From NCBI GenBank assembly GCA_022446815.1, contig JAKVCD010000009.1, forward strand, positions 186,001 through 250,000: a DNA stretch of 64,000 nucleotides, in the 5' to 3' direction. Source of the DNA: Planctomycetota bacterium (GTDB lineage Bacteria; Planctomycetota; UBA1135; GCA-002686595). The notes under the pieces were generated by a model. The model saw only the letters and a program-made list of their open reading frames with translations, made no database searches and had not been told where the DNA came from. A program made the translations under genes and the position numbers. Shown one piece after another: positions 47,313 to 56,709 of the stretch; position 1 is the stretch's first letter, and each line of letters begins with the position of its first letter.

Positions 47313-48605
47313 TCAGGAAGGCTCCTGGACGTTCGCGTTCTCTCGAAGGAACTTGCGGACCTTCCTCTCGATGAGCTCGATCGCGACTTGGTCCATCAGG
47401 CGGTTCTCACGGTAGTAGTTCATGACCTCTTCGATCGGAGCTTGGTTCCGCTGCGCGATCTGCGCCAGCTCAGCGGTCATGTCCTCCTGCGTGACCTCGA
47501 GGCCCTCTCGCTCCGCGAGCTCGCTTACAAGGAATAGGGCCTTTGTGCCTTTCTCCACCTCATCTCGGGCGGATTCGGTCTGCTTATCGAGCTCGGTCTG
47601 GAGCTCGTCGCCCTCTAGGCCTTGCTGGGCGAGCTGCATCGTGAGCTGCTGGACACGCCCCTGCACCTGCTCCTCGACCATGGTCGGGGGAAGCTCGAAC
47701 TCGTGCGCGGTCAAGACCTGCTGCAAAAGGACTCCCTCTTGCCTCATGAGCTCTTGCTGTTCGCGGGCCTCCTGCATCTGTGTGCGGGCTGTCTCGCGGG
47801 CGGCGTCAAAGTCGTCGCTCTCGAGGAGCTTGGCGATGTCCTCGTCACTAGCGGGGATCATCTGGAAGGCCTCGGTGATCTTGATGTGGCAGGAGGCCTC
47901 CTGCCCTCGATGCTCCTCGTCGACCTCAGGGAAGTCTGCAGGGATGGTGAAGTTGAGCTCTCGCTCATCGTCCACCTGAGTCCCGGTCAGGGCATCCTTG
48001 AACTCGTCGGGGTCTACTCCCGGGGGCGCAGCCTCAGGACTCATGCGCAAGCCGTCGCGCTCGAATACGACCTCCCCTTCACGCTCCCAGCGCAGGGTAA
48101 GGACTGCGACTCCGTCCGAGGGGAGGCCGTCGTCGGCGACGGGCTCTGGAGTAGACTGCTGCTTGCGCAGGTCGTTGAGCGCTTGCTCGATCTCTTCGTC
48201 GAGCACTTGAGTCAGCTCACTCGTGATCTCGAGGCCCTTGTACTCGCCCATGTCTATGGTGGGGCGGAGGCTGACGTCGAACTCGTGCTGCAGTCCTTCG
48301 GGGGTGTCAAAGTCCACGCCTTCGAGGTTGATGGACTGTCGCCCGACAGGCTTGAGTTCGTGCTCATCGATCGCCTGGCGGAAGGCCTGCTGGCTGAAGT
48401 GCTCTACGACCTGACGGCGTGCCTCCGCGCCAAACTGCTTCTCGAGGAAGCTGCGCGGCACCTTGCCAGCTCTGAAGCCTTTCATGCGGACGTTCTTGCC
48501 AGACTCTTTGAGCGCTACATCGAGCGCGCTGTCGAAGTCTTCGCGGGGGATGGTGAAGGAAATGCGGGCCTCGCAGGGGCCGGTGTTATTACAGGTGACT
48601 TCCAA
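47313..48605 (-). CDS. tig: trigger factor (ribosome-bound chaperone)
   Basis: Trigger factor meets nascent chains at the ribosome exit tunnel. The ribosome-binding signature is MKGFRAGKVPRSFLEKQFG near the N-terminus, followed by a peptidyl-prolyl isomerase-like middle domain and a long helical C-terminal arm. The start is difficult. The frame is open up to a GTG at 48776, but homologues begin near residue SITLEV, and the only in-frame canonical codon there is TTG 48605, giving 430 residues, the family length. GGAGG lies about 20 bases upstream, too far for a clear fit, so an unusual start codon (ATC just before) cannot be excluded. Intergenic promoters for tig and the divergent efflux operon share 48606-48778. 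Confidence 0.9.
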   Translation of the reverse strand: MEVTCNNTGPCEARISFTIPREDFDSALDVALKESGKNVRMKGFRAGKVPRSFLEKQFGAEARRQVVEHFSQQAFRQAIDEHELKPVGRQSINLEGVDFDTPEGLQHEFDVSLRPTIDMGEYKGLEITSELTQVLDEEIEQALNDLRKQQSTPEPVADDGLPSDGVAVLTLRWEREGEVVFERDGLRMSPEAAPPGVDPDEFKDALTGTQVDDERELNFTIPADFPEVDEEHRGQEASCHIKITEAFQMIPASDEDIAKLLESDDFDAARETARTQMQEAREQQELMRQEGVLLQQVLTAHEFELPPTMVEEQVQGRVQQLTMQLAQQGLEGDELQTELDKQTESARDEVEKGTKALFLVSELAEREGLEVTQEDMTAELAQIAQRNQAPIEEVMNYYRENRLMDQVAIELIERKVRKFLRENANVQEPS

Positions 48606-48715
48606 GGTGATTGAGCGGACTGCTTGACCTCCGCTGGGGTCTGGGGCGAAGAATTTAACCCTGTTGGGGATGCGGTGGAAGGACCTCGCTAAGACAACCG
48701 TAGGAAGTGAGCCCC

Positions 48716-48743
48716 TTGGGAGAGCCCGGGCAAATGCTATCTT
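48716..48743 (+). promoter_or_regulatory. promoter candidate for the RND operon
   Basis: TTGGGA (48716-48721) and TATCTT (48738-48743) are separated by 16 bases, with the ATG of the membrane fusion protein 36 bases after the -10 box. It fits a sigma-70 type promoter. The match is moderate. Confidence 0.35.
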
Positions 48744-48778
48744 CCTTCCTGCATACGCCCCCGTGCCCTCAAACACCC

Positions 48779-50068
48779 ATGAAGCGTCTCCTCAGCAACG
48801 CCCTCTTAATCCTCCTGACCCTCGGCCTGGCTGGGTACGGTTGGGTCTGGCTACAGAACAATCGGCCCCCTGGCGCCGAGCGCACCGTGGCTCCTGAGAG
48901 GCCATTGGCGGTCAGCGTTAGGGAGCTTGTGCCGACGAATGTCCCCCTAGAGGTTGAGGCTTACGGGACCCTAGAGGCCGCCCGCACGGCCCGCCTCGCG
49001 GTGGAGGTCAGCGGTCGGGTGGCTGAGGTCATGGAGCCTTGGCTCCCTGGGACCTTCGTAGAGGAGGGGGCAGTGCTGGTTCGGATGGACACTGGCCTTT
49101 TGGATCAAGAGGTCAGCGTAGCTGAGGCGGCCGTGAACGAGGCAGAGCGCGCGCTCGAGTCTCAGGCTGTTGAGGAGCGCGGGGCGGCCTCCGCTGCCCA
49201 GCTGGCCCGGGAGAGCTTCGAGCTTGCGCAGGCTGAGGAGGGTCGTGTGCAGGTCCTCTTCGCTGCTGGTGATGCCGCTGCGAGCGAGCGGGACCGGGTG
49301 CGTGGGATGCGCTTGGAGGCTGCCCGAGCGCTCGACATGGCAGAGACAGCTCTCTCCCGCGCTGAGGCCGGACGCGCTTCACTTGAGGCGACCTTGGAGC
49401 GGGCGAAGGCCTCGGCTGCGCTGGCGAGAGAGCGCCGCTCACGCGCCGTGCTGAAGGCGCCATTCAGCGGGCACTTAGTGAGCAGGGGTCCTGCTGTAGG
49501 TACGCACCTCACGCCGGGAGCGCAGCTAGGGGAGCTTCATGACTTGGAGCAACTTGACCTTCGCGTGGCAGTCCCTGAGGAGCGCCTCGTAGGCCTCTCA
49601 GCTGGCGCGGAGGCGACCGTGCGCTTGAGCGCAGAGCCGGCCCGAGCTCGCCGCGGAGAGGTGAGCTCTGTAGGAGTTCAGGCAGACGCGGCGACTCGCT
49701 CTATCCCTGTTGTCGTCTCTATGGAGGGGGGCGCCAGAGGTGGCGGCGAAGAGGGCGGACCGCCTCTGGCCGCAGGCCAGTTCGCGAAGGTGACGCTCCA
49801 CGCAGGCGAGGCAGAGCGCGCCATCGTGATCGGGCGTGGTGAGTTCGTCTGGAAAGGCGGCGTGGCGGTAGTGCACGTCTTGGATGGTGCGCCAGGCGAC
49901 GTGCCTGTTGCGCGCCGCAGAGAGCTCCAGCTCGGCGCTCCCGTAGAGGGGGGGTGGCTCGTAGAGTCTGGCCTGGGGGCAGGTGAGACGCTCATTACAG
50001 GTCCGCACGGCCTAGTCACGGACGGCGGCCCTTGTCGTCTGGTGGGCGGAGTCTCAGAGGAGCCCTAG
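48779..50068 (+). CDS. RND efflux membrane fusion protein (AcrA/HlyD type)
   Basis: The 430-residue protein has an N-terminal anchor (LLSNALLILLTLGLAGYGWVWL), a barrel-sandwich start EAYGTLEAARTARLAVEVSGRV, a long alpha-hairpin (about 130-215) and LKAPFSGHLVSRGPAVGTHLTPG where the lipoyl-like part closes. It should bridge the RND permease to an outer membrane channel; no TolC-like gene is in the window. The ATG at 48779 fits, though the frame extends upstream to 48707. It lacks a Shine-Dalgarno and follows the A/C-rich CCCTCAAACACCC. The permease gene begins 11 bases after the stop. Confidence 0.9.
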   Translation: MKRLLSNALLILLTLGLAGYGWVWLQNNRPPGAERTVAPERPLAVSVRELVPTNVPLEVEAYGTLEAARTARLAVEVSGRVAEVMEPWLPGTFVEEGAVLVRMDTGLLDQEVSVAEAAVNEAERALESQAVEERGAASAAQLARESFELAQAEEGRVQVLFAAGDAAASERDRVRGMRLEAARALDMAETALSRAEAGRASLEATLERAKASAALARERRSRAVLKAPFSGHLVSRGPAVGTHLTPGAQLGELHDLEQLDLRVAVPEERLVGLSAGAEATVRLSAEPARARRGEVSSVGVQADAATRSIPVVVSMEGGARGGGEEGGPPLAAGQFAKVTLHAGEAERAIVIGRGEFVWKGGVAVVHVLDGAPGDVPVARRRELQLGAPVEGGWLVESGLGAGETLITGPHGLVTDGGPCRLVGGVSEEP

Positions 50069-50079
50069 GAGCCGAACAG

Positions 50080-53000
50080 ATGATGCGCGCTCTCGTCCGC
50101 GCCGCGATCGAGAACCCCGTCGCGGTCCACTTAGGCACCCTCGCCATGTGCGCTGCGGGGCTGCTGGTCGGTCTGTCCATGCCCCGAGAGGTGTTCCCGG
50201 TGTTCACGATGGACCGGGTGCAGATCTCTGCGGTTCTCCCAGGCGCTTCTCCGACAGACGTAGAGCGCCTGGTGACCCTCCCGATCGAGGAGGCGCTAGC
50301 AGGGACCGATGGTCTAGATCGAATCTCTTCCATCAGTCGGGAGGGGTTGAGCCAGGTCACCCTTGAGGTCGCGAGAGACGCTGACACCGCTGAATTCCTC
50401 GATGAGGTCCGCAGTCGAGTCCAGTCCGGCGCGCTGCGATTGCCTGATGAATGTGAGACCCCCAGCGTGCGGGAGCTACGCACCTCATTCCCGGCGATCG
50501 CTGTCGCAGTGCACGGTGAGGTCGATGACGGCGTCTTGCGCGACGCCGCTCGAGAGCTCCAGTCTGAGCTCCGAGAGTTTTCTGGGGTGGGGCAAGTCGA
50601 CGTCTACGGGGAACGCGAGCCGCGCGTGTGGATCGAGGTGGAGCCGGACGCGCTCGCGAAGTACCGCTTGAGCCTCTCTGAGGTACGGGCTGCCATCGCT
50701 GGTGTCGTACGGGACATGCCGGCGGGGGCTATCGACTCAGTGCGTGGGGGCTTCATGGTTCGAGTCGGCGCAGGCGCTGACGGGGCCTTTGAGCTCGAGC
50801 AGGCCGTGCTGCGCTCGTTTCCAGACGGACGCCGTCTGCTCCTTGGGCAGGTCGCTCGCATCTCGAACTCTTGGGAGCGCGCCATGGTGCGCTCTCGGTA
50901 CGCAGGGGAGCCTGCCGTCACGCTCTACGTGCAGAAGCTCAGCAGCGCCGACACCATCGACCTCTCTGAGCAGGTCTTTGAGTGGATCGCTGCCGGTCCA
51001 GAGGTCCCCAAAGGAGTCTCTGTAGGCGCTCACTCAGACGTCTCGGTCTACGTGCGAAACCGCCTGCGAACCATGCAAGAGTCGGCGCTCTTGGGGGCAG
51101 CGCTGGTCCTAGTCTCTCTGATCATGTTCTTGAGCGCCCGGGTCGCGTTCATGACCGCCCTCGGGATCCCGATCTCCTTCCTCGGCGGGATCCTCATCGC
51201 TGGCTCTATGGGGGTCACGATGAACATGATCGTGATGTTCGGGATGATCGTGGTCCTTGGGATGATCGTGGATGATGCGATCGTCGTCGGGGAGAACGTC
51301 TATCGCCTGATGGAGGAGGGGCTGAGCCCCGAGGACGCGGCCATTGAGGGCGCCTCGCAGGTCGCCAAGCCTGTCCTCGCCACGATCCTCACGAGCATCG
51401 CTGCCTTCGGTCCCATCCTCGTGATGCAGGGGACGACTGGCGCCTTCCTGCGGCCGCTTCCCTTGATCGTGAGCTTCTGTCTGATCGTCTCCTTATTCGA
51501 GGCCCTTCTGATCCTCCCGGTCCACCTCGCCTTTCACGCGGGAGTCGTCCATGCAGCTGCTGGGGAGGGGACGCGCTGGTACGAGCCGCTGAGGCGGGTC
51601 TATCAGAGCTTCCTGCGTGTCTGTATCGAGCGCCGCCTCGCTGTCGTTACGGCGGCGATCTCGGTGTGCGGGCTCCTGATCACCTTCGCGACCTCACATA
51701 TGAAGTTTGTCCTCTTCGACGACTTTGAGTCCAAGCTCATCTTTGTAGGCGTCCGCATGGAGGAGGGTGTCGGCCTCGCAGAGACGACGCGAGCTACGCG
51801 CGAGATCGAGCGGCGGGTGATGACTCTGCCGAGCGAGGAGATGGAGTCCATCCAGTCCTCCGTGGGCATCTACTCAGAAGACGGGGTCCGGATTGAGCTC
51901 GCCCAGAACCTCGCTCAGGTGACGGTCGAGCTCTCGGAGGGCGGGCGCCGCGAGCGCACCACCCAAGAGATCTCTGATCACATCCGGGCGCTCTTGGAGG
52001 ACCCTCCGAGGGGAGTCGCTGACATTACCTTGGGGCAGCCCCAGGCCGGCCCCTCTGGGAGGGCGATCGATATCTGGATCTCAGGGCCTGACCTCGCGGT
52101 CCTGGACGCCGCTGCGGAAGACCTCAAAGAAGTCCTCGCAACCTTCGGCGGCGTTGAAGGGGCAAGAGACAATGTGGACAGCGGTAAGCCACAGATCGAA
52201 TTGTCGTTGCGTGATGACGCACGCGCGCTCGGCGTGAGCGAAGTGGACTTAGGCGGTCAGCTCGCCGCAGCCTTTGTCGGCCTTGAGGCTGCGCGCTTGC
52301 GGCGAGGGAAGGATGAGATGCGGGTCGTCGTGAAGCTCCCAGAGACGGTTCGGGAGGACCCCGCCTCGATGGAGGCGCTGCTTGTGACCGTGCCAAGCGG
52401 TGACAGGGTCCCTCTGGGGACGCTGGCTGAGATCTCAGAGGGCCCGGGTCCTGTTACGATCGTGCGAGACAAGCGCGAGCGCACTGTGAACGTTGTAGCT
52501 GACGTGGATCGGGACGTGACCTCTGCACGCCAGGTGACCGCCGGACTCACGGAGCCGCTAGAAGATCTCCGAGAGCGCTACGAGGGGTACCGCTTCGAGG
52601 TCCGGGGAGACGCTGAAGACACTCAAGAGACCCTCGACAGTCTCTATAAAGCGCTCATCGTCTCGGCGCTCTTGATCTACTTGATCCTCGGGACGCTCTT
52701 CCGCTCATACGCTCAGCCTTTCGTCATCATGTTCATCATCCCCTTCGGCGCCATGGGAATGATCTTCGGTCACATGGTGATGGACCGCTCGCTCGGGATC
52801 ATGTCTTTGATCGGACTCTTGGCTTTGTCAGGGATCGTGGTCAATGACTCGCTGATCTTCGTGGACTTCGTCAACCGGCGCCGGCGTGAAGGGGCAAAGC
52901 TCACTGACGCACTCATGGACGCGGGCCGGGTGCGCTTCAGGCCAATCTTGTTGACGTCAATCACGACCATGTTGGGCTTGAGCCCGCTCGCCTTCTTCGC

Positions 53001-53205
53001 GACTGGGCAGGCGCGCTTCCTGCAGCCGATGGCGATCACGCTCTTCTTCGGTTTGGCCGTGGCGACAGGCCTCGTGCTGATTCTTATCCCGTGCACCTAT
53101 GGCTTGCTGATGGACGCGCAGGTGCTCTTGAAGTCGCCGCGCGCTTTCTTAGGCAAGCTGTTCCGCGGTAGCGAGCTGCATCCAGATGGTGGAGGACTCA
53201 CATGA
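50080..53205 (+). CDS. RND efflux transporter permease (AcrB/MexB-like family)
   Basis: The 1041-residue protein has the twelve-helix RND architecture with two large periplasmic loops. The N-terminal helix is followed by FPVFTMDRVQISAVLPGASP. The proton-relay pair is in MIVDDAIVVGENVYRLMEEG, matching the AcrB helix 4 aspartates. The second half repeats the pattern with GIVVNDSLIFVDFVNRRRREG. It probably exports hydrophobic compounds or ions; the substrate is open. ATG 50080 has GGAG eight bases upstream, better than a GTG at 50032 inside the preceding gene. Its stop overlaps the acetyltransferase start. Confidence 0.93.
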   Translation: MMRALVRAAIENPVAVHLGTLAMCAAGLLVGLSMPREVFPVFTMDRVQISAVLPGASPTDVERLVTLPIEEALAGTDGLDRISSISREGLSQVTLEVARDADTAEFLDEVRSRVQSGALRLPDECETPSVRELRTSFPAIAVAVHGEVDDGVLRDAARELQSELREFSGVGQVDVYGEREPRVWIEVEPDALAKYRLSLSEVRAAIAGVVRDMPAGAIDSVRGGFMVRVGAGADGAFELEQAVLRSFPDGRRLLLGQVARISNSWERAMVRSRYAGEPAVTLYVQKLSSADTIDLSEQVFEWIAAGPEVPKGVSVGAHSDVSVYVRNRLRTMQESALLGAALVLVSLIMFLSARVAFMTALGIPISFLGGILIAGSMGVTMNMIVMFGMIVVLGMIVDDAIVVGENVYRLMEEGLSPEDAAIEGASQVAKPVLATILTSIAAFGPILVMQGTTGAFLRPLPLIVSFCLIVSLFEALLILPVHLAFHAGVVHAAAGEGTRWYEPLRRVYQSFLRVCIERRLAVVTAAISVCGLLITFATSHMKFVLFDDFESKLIFVGVRMEEGVGLAETTRATREIERRVMTLPSEEMESIQSSVGIYSEDGVRIELAQNLAQVTVELSEGGRRERTTQEISDHIRALLEDPPRGVADITLGQPQAGPSGRAIDIWISGPDLAVLDAAAEDLKEVLATFGGVEGARDNVDSGKPQIELSLRDDARALGVSEVDLGGQLAAAFVGLEAARLRRGKDEMRVVVKLPETVREDPASMEALLVTVPSGDRVPLGTLAEISEGPGPVTIVRDKRERTVNVVADVDRDVTSARQVTAGLTEPLEDLRERYEGYRFEVRGDAEDTQETLDSLYKALIVSALLIYLILGTLFRSYAQPFVIMFIIPFGAMGMIFGHMVMDRSLGIMSLIGLLALSGIVVNDSLIFVDFVNRRRREGAKLTDALMDAGRVRFRPILLTSITTMLGLSPLAFFATGQARFLQPMAITLFFGLAVATGLVLILIPCTYGLLMDAQVLLKSPRAFLGKLFRGSELHPDGGGLT

Positions 53206-53663
53206 CAGAGATACGAGTGATCGAGGACTTAGAGGAGGCGCTCAAGTGGGCGACTCGCTTAGAGGAAGTGGCATCAGAGACACGCGAAGAGCTCGGCGAA
53301 GAGCGCCTCCCCGCCGGTGCGGTCGAAGAGTTTCTGCGGGCTCGATTTGAGGAGTCTGAGACGCTGCTACTCGTCGCAAAGAGAGATGGAGACGAGCCGG
53401 GCTTGTGCCTCACGGGGGCATGGCGAGAGCCACTGAGCCGGCTGAGCTATGCCGCGGTTCTCGCGCTGCACGTGGACCCTTCAATGAGGCACCGTGGCAT
53501 CGCGCGCGCCTTGGTCGCGCGCGCGGTTGAGGTCCTCTTAGAGCGCGGGGTCGAGCGCCTCGGCGCGAGGGTCGAGCACAACGACGACGCGAGGATCTCT
53601 ATGGGCGAGCGCTGGGGCTGGACTCGCGCATGGGAGTGGATGGACTCTGGGCCTAGGGTCTAG
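53202..53663 (+). CDS. GNAT-family N-acetyltransferase
   Basis: The 153-residue protein overlaps the RND permease stop (ATGA) and ends the operon. The acetyl-CoA site is HVDPSMRHRGIARALVARAVEVLLERG (about 85-111; V, R/Q-x-x-G-x-A), and the C-terminal beta-strand pairing GARVEHNDDARISMGERWGW is typical. Substrate unknown; it may modify a toxic compound exported by the pump or a protein. Confidence 0.85.
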   Translation: MTEIRVIEDLEEALKWATRLEEVASETREELGEERLPAGAVEEFLRARFEESETLLLVAKRDGDEPGLCLTGAWREPLSRLSYAAVLALHVDPSMRHRGIARALVARAVEVLLERGVERLGARVEHNDDARISMGERWGWTRAWEWMDSGPRV

Positions 53664-53668
53664 GGCTC

Positions 53669-54223
53669 TCAGCCGTCGGCGCAGGCCAGGTCTCCAAGGA
53701 GCTTGAGGCTCGCGTCAAAGTCGGCGCCAATCCTCCACGAATAGATCGGCCCGAGGGCGCGCTCTAGCGGGCCACCGAGCTGACCGCGCAGAGACCACTC
53801 GATCTGGACCCCATTCTCTGAGGGGAGATAGCGGAACGCGCCGCGCATGGGCTCTGTGTCTCGATCAAAGGTCATGTCGTACCAGACGCCCTCCTCGACT
53901 CCAGCGGCTGTGATCTCGATCCGCCCAGCGCCTGCGTCGCTCTCGCGCCAAACATGCCACGCCCCGACGCCCGCGCTCGGCTCGGAGTACTCATGGACGA
54001 GCTCTCGATCGCTCCAAGCGGTCCAGTCTTCCCAGCTTCTTAGGTCCGAGATGAAGGGGTGCAGGCGTTCACGCGAGGTGTCTAGCTTTAGGCTCCGCTG
54101 CACCTCGAATTGAGGAGGGAGGACGAGGCCTAAGAGGAAGACCCCCGCGACCGTTCCGAAGAAGAGGAACACGCAGACCGTGAGGGCGCGCTGCAGCCAT
54201 CGCGTCAGGTCAGTGACTACCAT
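53669..54223 (-). CDS. membrane-anchored SRPBCC (polyketide cyclase-like) protein
   Basis: The 184-residue protein has one N-terminal membrane helix (ALTVCVFLFFGTVAGVFLLGLVL) followed by an SRPBCC/START-like domain, recognised by LDTSRERLHPFISDLRSWEDWTAWSD and the later GVQIEWSLRGQLGGPLERAL. Such domains bind hydrophobic ligands. The N-terminal helix is followed by PPQFEVQRSLKLDTS, as in YndB-like proteins. The start ATG lies inside the end of ggt, overlapping by seven bases, so both are one transcript. Ligand unknown. Confidence 0.75.
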   Translation of the reverse strand: MVVTDLTRWLQRALTVCVFLFFGTVAGVFLLGLVLPPQFEVQRSLKLDTSRERLHPFISDLRSWEDWTAWSDRELVHEYSEPSAGVGAWHVWRESDAGAGRIEITAAGVEEGVWYDMTFDRDTEPMRGAFRYLPSENGVQIEWSLRGQLGGPLERALGPIYSWRIGADFDASLKLLGDLACADG

Positions 54224-55914
54224 CCGGCTGCGTATCCATCCTTTCGCGACTCACTCGCGCCGTGGTAGACGCCGCTCTCGGGGTCTCTCAGGATGGCCTG
54301 GTAGCCCCCGAAGACGCCGGTGCCCGTGACGACCTCGTGCCCTCGCTCTCTGAGCGCGTCAGCAGCGCTCATCAGGCCGCTCTCGAGGTGCACCTTGCCG
54401 CCGTCAGTCATGCGCGTGCCGGTGGGCTGGCTTGAGCCTGTGTGGACGACGCGCGCGGCGTCTCCGGCCTCTTGGAGGTTCATGTCAAAGTCCAGGATGT
54501 TCATAAGGACTTGCGCGTGTGCCTGAGGCTGGGTCGCGCCACCCATCACGCCGAAGGCGAGCCAGGGCTCGCCTTCTCTTGTGGCGAAGGCAGGGATGAT
54601 CGTGTGGAAGGGGCGCTTCTTTGGCTCGTATGAGTTCGGTCGGCCTGGGGTCAAGTCGAAGAGCTCTCCGCGGTCTTGCAGGATGAAGCCTAGCTCTGCG
54701 GGGGCGAGCCCGCAGCCCATGCCGCGATAGTTGCTCTGGATGAGCGAGACCATGTTCCCGGCCTCGTCCGCAGTGCAGAGGTAGACCGTGTCTCCCTCCT
54801 CTGCGATCACGGGGCCCGCGGGTTGAGACTTGGCCGCCTCTTTCGAGCTGATGAGCGCGCGCCTCTCGTCGGCGTACTCCTTGGAGATGAGGCGTTCGAT
54901 CGGGGCAGGGTAGAAGTCGGGGTCTGCGTAGAGACGCGCGCGGTCTTCGAAGACGAGCTTCTTAGCCTCTACGAAGTGATGCAGGTGGTCTGCGCTCCCA
55001 TATCCCCAATCTCTTAGGGGGTAAGGCTCAAGCAGGTTAAGGAGTGAGAGCGCGGCTATACCTTGGCCGTTGGGAGGGAGCTCCCAGAGCTCGACCCCTC
55101 GGTAGCTGGTGGAGACCGGCGCAACCCACTCTGATGTGTGGGCGGCCATGTCCGCAGCCGTGAGGAAGCCCTCGTGCTCTGCCATCCACTCGCCGAGCTC
55201 TTTCGCGATCGCGCCTTTGTAGAACACCTCGCGTCCACCCTCGGCGAGCCGCTTCAGCGTGCGCGCGAGGTTTGGGTTCGCGAAGAGCTCTCCCTCCCTA
55301 GGGGCGCGACCTTCGATAGTGAACTGCTCAGTGAAGCCGGCGTATTGCGAGAGGCGGGGGACAGACCGGTCCCAGTAGTAGGCGATGGTCTGGGTGACAG
55401 GGAAGCCTTCGGTGGCGTGGTGGATCGCGGGCTTGAGCACCTCCGGCATGGGGAGCTTGCCGAAGCGCTCGTGCAGCTCAAACCAGCCGTCGACGCAGCC
55501 GGGCACGCTCACAGGTAGCGGCCCATGAGCGGGGATCTTGTCGAGTCCGAGCTCCTCGAAGTGGGCCATCGTGAGCGAGGCAGGAGAGCGGCCGCTCGCG
55601 TTCAAGCCGTGGAGCTCCTTGGACTCTGCGTCCCAGACGATGGCGAACAGGTCGCCGCCGAGCCCGCAGCCGGTCGGCTCTGTGAGTGAGAGGACAGCGT
55701 TCGCGGCTACGGCCGCGTCGACTGCGGAGCCGCCGGCCTTGAGGATGTCGAGGGCGGCCTCCGTCGCGAGGGGCTGACTGGTCGCGGCCATGCCGCGGCG
55801 TCCGAAGACCACGGAGCGAGTTGCGAAGGGGCGGCCGGAGACGCGGTCTGAGCTCTGAGGGGCTGCGGTGGGTTCGGCCATGGCGAGGGATAGGAGGAGG
55901 GAGACGGTGAGCAT
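54217..55914 (-). CDS. ggt: gamma-glutamyltransferase family protein
   Basis: The enzyme is made as a precursor that cleaves itself before a catalytic threonine and acts on glutathione and gamma-glutamyl compounds outside the inner membrane. From ATG 55914 the protein has 565 residues, with a signal peptide (MLTVSLLLSLAMA). The autocleavage site is EEGDTVYLCTADEAGNMVS with T376. Substrate-binding segments include GCGLGGDLFAIVWD (near 83-96) and GMGCGLAPAELGFILQDRG (near 398). An in-frame TTG at 55953 would lengthen the signal. It belongs to the shorter ywrD-like class rather than the classical type, so the exact substrate may differ. Confidence 0.85.
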   Translation of the reverse strand: MLTVSLLLSLAMAEPTAAPQSSDRVSGRPFATRSVVFGRRGMAATSQPLATEAALDILKAGGSAVDAAVAANAVLSLTEPTGCGLGGDLFAIVWDAESKELHGLNASGRSPASLTMAHFEELGLDKIPAHGPLPVSVPGCVDGWFELHERFGKLPMPEVLKPAIHHATEGFPVTQTIAYYWDRSVPRLSQYAGFTEQFTIEGRAPREGELFANPNLARTLKRLAEGGREVFYKGAIAKELGEWMAEHEGFLTAADMAAHTSEWVAPVSTSYRGVELWELPPNGQGIAALSLLNLLEPYPLRDWGYGSADHLHHFVEAKKLVFEDRARLYADPDFYPAPIERLISKEYADERRALISSKEAAKSQPAGPVIAEEGDTVYLCTADEAGNMVSLIQSNYRGMGCGLAPAELGFILQDRGELFDLTPGRPNSYEPKKRPFHTIIPAFATREGEPWLAFGVMGGATQPQAHAQVLMNILDFDMNLQEAGDAARVVHTGSSQPTGTRMTDGGKVHLESGLMSAADALRERGHEVVTGTGVFGGYQAILRDPESGVYHGASESRKDGYAAGW

Positions 55915-55977
55915 GGGGTCTGAGACGGTAGCGCAGGCCACGAGCCCGGCCAAGGGGGGGCGCTACGCGTCGAGATC

Positions 55978-56709
55978 GTGTCCAATCTTGATGTGGAACA
56001 GCGCGTCGTCGTCCTCACAGGCGCCGGGGTCTCAGCGGACTCCGGTCACCCGACCTTCCGTGGCGCGGGCGGGCTCTGGGAGGGGCGCCGGGTCGAGGAG
56101 CTGGCTACGCCAGCGGCCTGGGCGCGTGAGCCCGCGCTGGTTTGGCGCTTCTATCAAGAGCGCAGGCAGCGCTTGGTTGAGACAGAGCCGAACCCAGCGC
56201 ACGAGGCTCTGTATGAGCTGGAGCAGCGCCTGAAGGCGGCAGGTGTGGGCTTCTGCCTCATTACCCAGAACGTGGATAACCTTCACGGGCGCGCAGGCTC
56301 GGCGCCGATTCACATACACGGAGAGCTCGCGGTCCTCCGCTGTGAGGTCTGCGGGGAGAAGGTGCGTGACCTAGAGCATCTCGACCCAGAGGCCTTCGTC
56401 CCGTGTCCGGAGTGCGGGCACGCAGCGATGAGGCCCGACGTCGTCTGGTTTGGAGAGATGCCCTACAGGGTCGAAGATGTGTTTCGGCAGGTCGGGAACG
56501 CGACCCACTTTTTGGCTGCGGGGACGAGCGGGGTGGTGTATCCCGCCGCAGGGCTCTTGCAGCTCGCTCGTGATGGCGGGGCTAAGACCTACGTCAACAG
56601 CCTAGACGAGCCTGAGAACCTCTCCCGACAGGATGAGTTCTCTCCTGGTCGGGCAGCGGAGATCTTGCCAGGCCTCTGTGCAGCCATCGCAGAGGAGGTC
56701 GGAGCGTGA
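55978..56709 (+). CDS. cobB: NAD-dependent protein deacylase, sirtuin family (class III-like)
   Basis: The 243-residue sirtuin removes acyl groups from lysines with NAD. The NAD site is GAGVSADSGHPTFRG (15-29), with TQNVDNLHGRAGS (about 98-110) and the catalytic histidine in HIHGEL. A zinc site is formed by CEVC and CPEC. The pair Y and R in FYQERRQR matches the class III pattern of SIRT5 and bacterial CobB, which favour succinyl or malonyl groups. The GTG start lies in the short gap from ggt, divergent. The next gene overlaps by four bases. Confidence 0.92.
   Translation: MSNLDVEQRVVVLTGAGVSADSGHPTFRGAGGLWEGRRVEELATPAAWAREPALVWRFYQERRQRLVETEPNPAHEALYELEQRLKAAGVGFCLITQNVDNLHGRAGSAPIHIHGELAVLRCEVCGEKVRDLEHLDPEAFVPCPECGHAAMRPDVVWFGEMPYRVEDVFRQVGNATHFLAAGTSGVVYPAAGLLQLARDGGAKTYVNSLDEPENLSRQDEFSPGRAAEILPGLCAAIAEEVGA

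Noticed and set aside
47622-48614. Open frame of 330 codons on the plus strand opposite tig
   Set aside because: Antisense to trigger factor with no recognisable motif.
48606-48776. 57-residue N-terminal extension of trigger factor from GTG 48776
   Set aside because: It is unlike any trigger factor and would cover the promoter region of the divergent efflux operon.
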